A program made the translations under genes and the position numbers. Below the pieces are notes generated by a model, which saw nothing but the letters and a program-made list of their open reading frames with translations, made no database searches and was not told the origin of the DNA. This document shows positions 6,978 through 7,477 of a DNA stretch of 7,477 bases, piece after piece; position 1 is the stretch's first letter; every line of letters begins with the position of its first letter. Where the stretch lies: positions 1 through 7,477 of the forward strand of contig JAJFBO010000041.1 in the NCBI GenBank assembly GCA_020697025.1, in the 5' to 3' direction. Source of the DNA: Burkholderiales bacterium (GTDB lineage Bacteria > Pseudomonadota > Gammaproteobacteria > Burkholderiales > UBA11063).

Positions 6978-7145
6978 AAAACATTTTTATTCGACATTAA
7001 TGGATTGCTGGCAAATAAATGTTTTATAGAATATGCCAATGATTGTGGAATTGCTATTGCTGAGACTGAATTTGATGAAAATTGTCACTTATTTAATAAA
7101 CCAGGTCGCTGTGTTGCAGCTTTGAATATATCACTATTATTGTGA
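6978..7145 (+). pseudogene. 3' fragment of an unidentified protein-coding gene, cut by the IS
   Basis: Immediately beyond the IS right end one frame stays open for about 55 codons to TGA 7143-7145. It reads like a natural protein C-terminus with segments FLFDINGLLANKCF, IEYANDCGIAIAETEFD and NKPGRCVAALNIS. No plausible start codon precedes it; the frame continues back only into the IS end before a stop. The final TGA shares its A with an in-frame ATG (TGATG, 7143-7147) of the MFS transporter, the junction expected for the last codons of an upstream operon gene. I do not recognise the family. The reading as a genuine fragment rests on frame length, amino-acid composition and the overlap, so it is moderate at best. 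Confidence 0.5.
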
Positions 7146-7171
7146 TGGGTTATTATTGGCAGATAATAAAT

Positions 7172-7477
7172 ATGAGTAAAGAACAATATTTAAAATTTCT
7201 ATTAATTTTCTGCCCTGTATTGAATTTACTCTGTGGTGTTTTTATTGATTTATATGCGCCGTCTTTAGTGGATCTTTCGCATTATATGAGCACTACAATA
7301 TCAATGAGCCAAAATACCATTACGGCAACGGTTCTTGGTTATGCGCTTGGGCAGTTATTTTTTGGAATATTAAGTCAAAAAATTGGTAATAGAAATAGTG
7401 TCATTATGGGACTCTGTATATTTTCAATTTTTAGTGCAGGAGCTATTTTCTCACATAGCATTATACTTTTGTTCATA
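7172..7477 (+). CDS. MFS transporter, Bcr/CflA-like (N-terminal part, runs off window)
   Basis: The first 102 codons are present. Helix 1 is about residues 8-27 and ends in FIDLYAPSL (24-32), matching the D-x-Y-x-P-A/S-L hallmark of the Bcr/CflA drug-resistance branch. Helix 2, with VLGYALGQLFFG (54-65), precedes a degenerate MFS motif A, ILSQKIGNRN (66-75), where the usual D-R-x-G-R is Q-K-I-G-N-R. Helix 3 starts at about 76. Such proton-driven exporters expel drugs, amino acids or siderophores. ATG 7172 is chosen from the short N-terminus usual in the family; the in-frame ATG 7145 would add nine residues and overlap the preceding stop. Neither start has a strong Shine-Dalgarno. The substrate cannot be inferred. 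Confidence 0.85.
   Translation, partial: MSKEQYLKFLLIFCPVLNLLCGVFIDLYAPSLVDLSHYMSTTISMSQNTITATVLGYALGQLFFGILSQKIGNRNSVIMGLCIFSIFSAGAIFSHSIILLFI

Overview
The window is AT-rich with closely packed genes. Its best recognised protein is colinear with a gammaproteobacterial enzyme (E. coli YqhD, same length and same metal-ligand positions), and the neighbouring permease resembles E. coli PotE. This suggests an AT-rich gammaproteobacterium, possibly Francisella- or Legionella-like. The placement is an inference from composition and protein style; no rRNA or other marker is present.

Layout. (1) Positions 1-2640, minus strand: an apparent three-gene operon, read from right to left. It encodes a YqhD-type NADPH-dependent aldehyde reductase (2640-1477), an EamA/DMT-family 10-TM transporter (1471-557) and an APC-family PotE-like amino-acid permease (560 to the window edge, incomplete). 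Gaps are 5 bp and then a 4-bp ATGA overlap. (2) Positions 2641-2788: a divergent control region with promoter-like elements on both strands and a small GC hairpin. (3) Positions 2789-5214, plus strand: a COG4529/NAD_binding_9 FAD/NAD(P)-binding protein joined by an ATGA overlap, with a strong Shine-Dalgarno, to a membrane fatty-acid-desaturase-family enzyme with intact histidine boxes. (4) Positions 5289-5987, plus strand: a 232-aa soluble histidine kinase with an intact kinase core but no sensor domain, no membrane segment and no visible response regulator. (5) Positions 6015-6976: a decayed IS256-family insertion sequence, with two nonsense codons, a +1 frameshift and two internal deletions that remove two of the three catalytic acidic residues. 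(6) Positions 6978-7145: a 3' gene fragment abutting the IS right end. It is followed at 7172 by the start of a Bcr/CflA-like MFS transporter that leaves the window.

How the genes may work together. The flavoprotein and desaturase are the most system-like part: the overlap predicts coupled translation of a redox protein and a di-iron membrane oxygenase. A kinase follows in the same direction, and an aldehyde reductase with two small-molecule transporters diverges from the same control region. A small-molecule modification, export and signalling locus is possible. The sequence proves only the physical arrangement. The right end is a rearrangement scar: the IS lacks a recognisable left end and the gene beside it lacks its 5' part, so genes may have been lost between the kinase and the MFS transporter.
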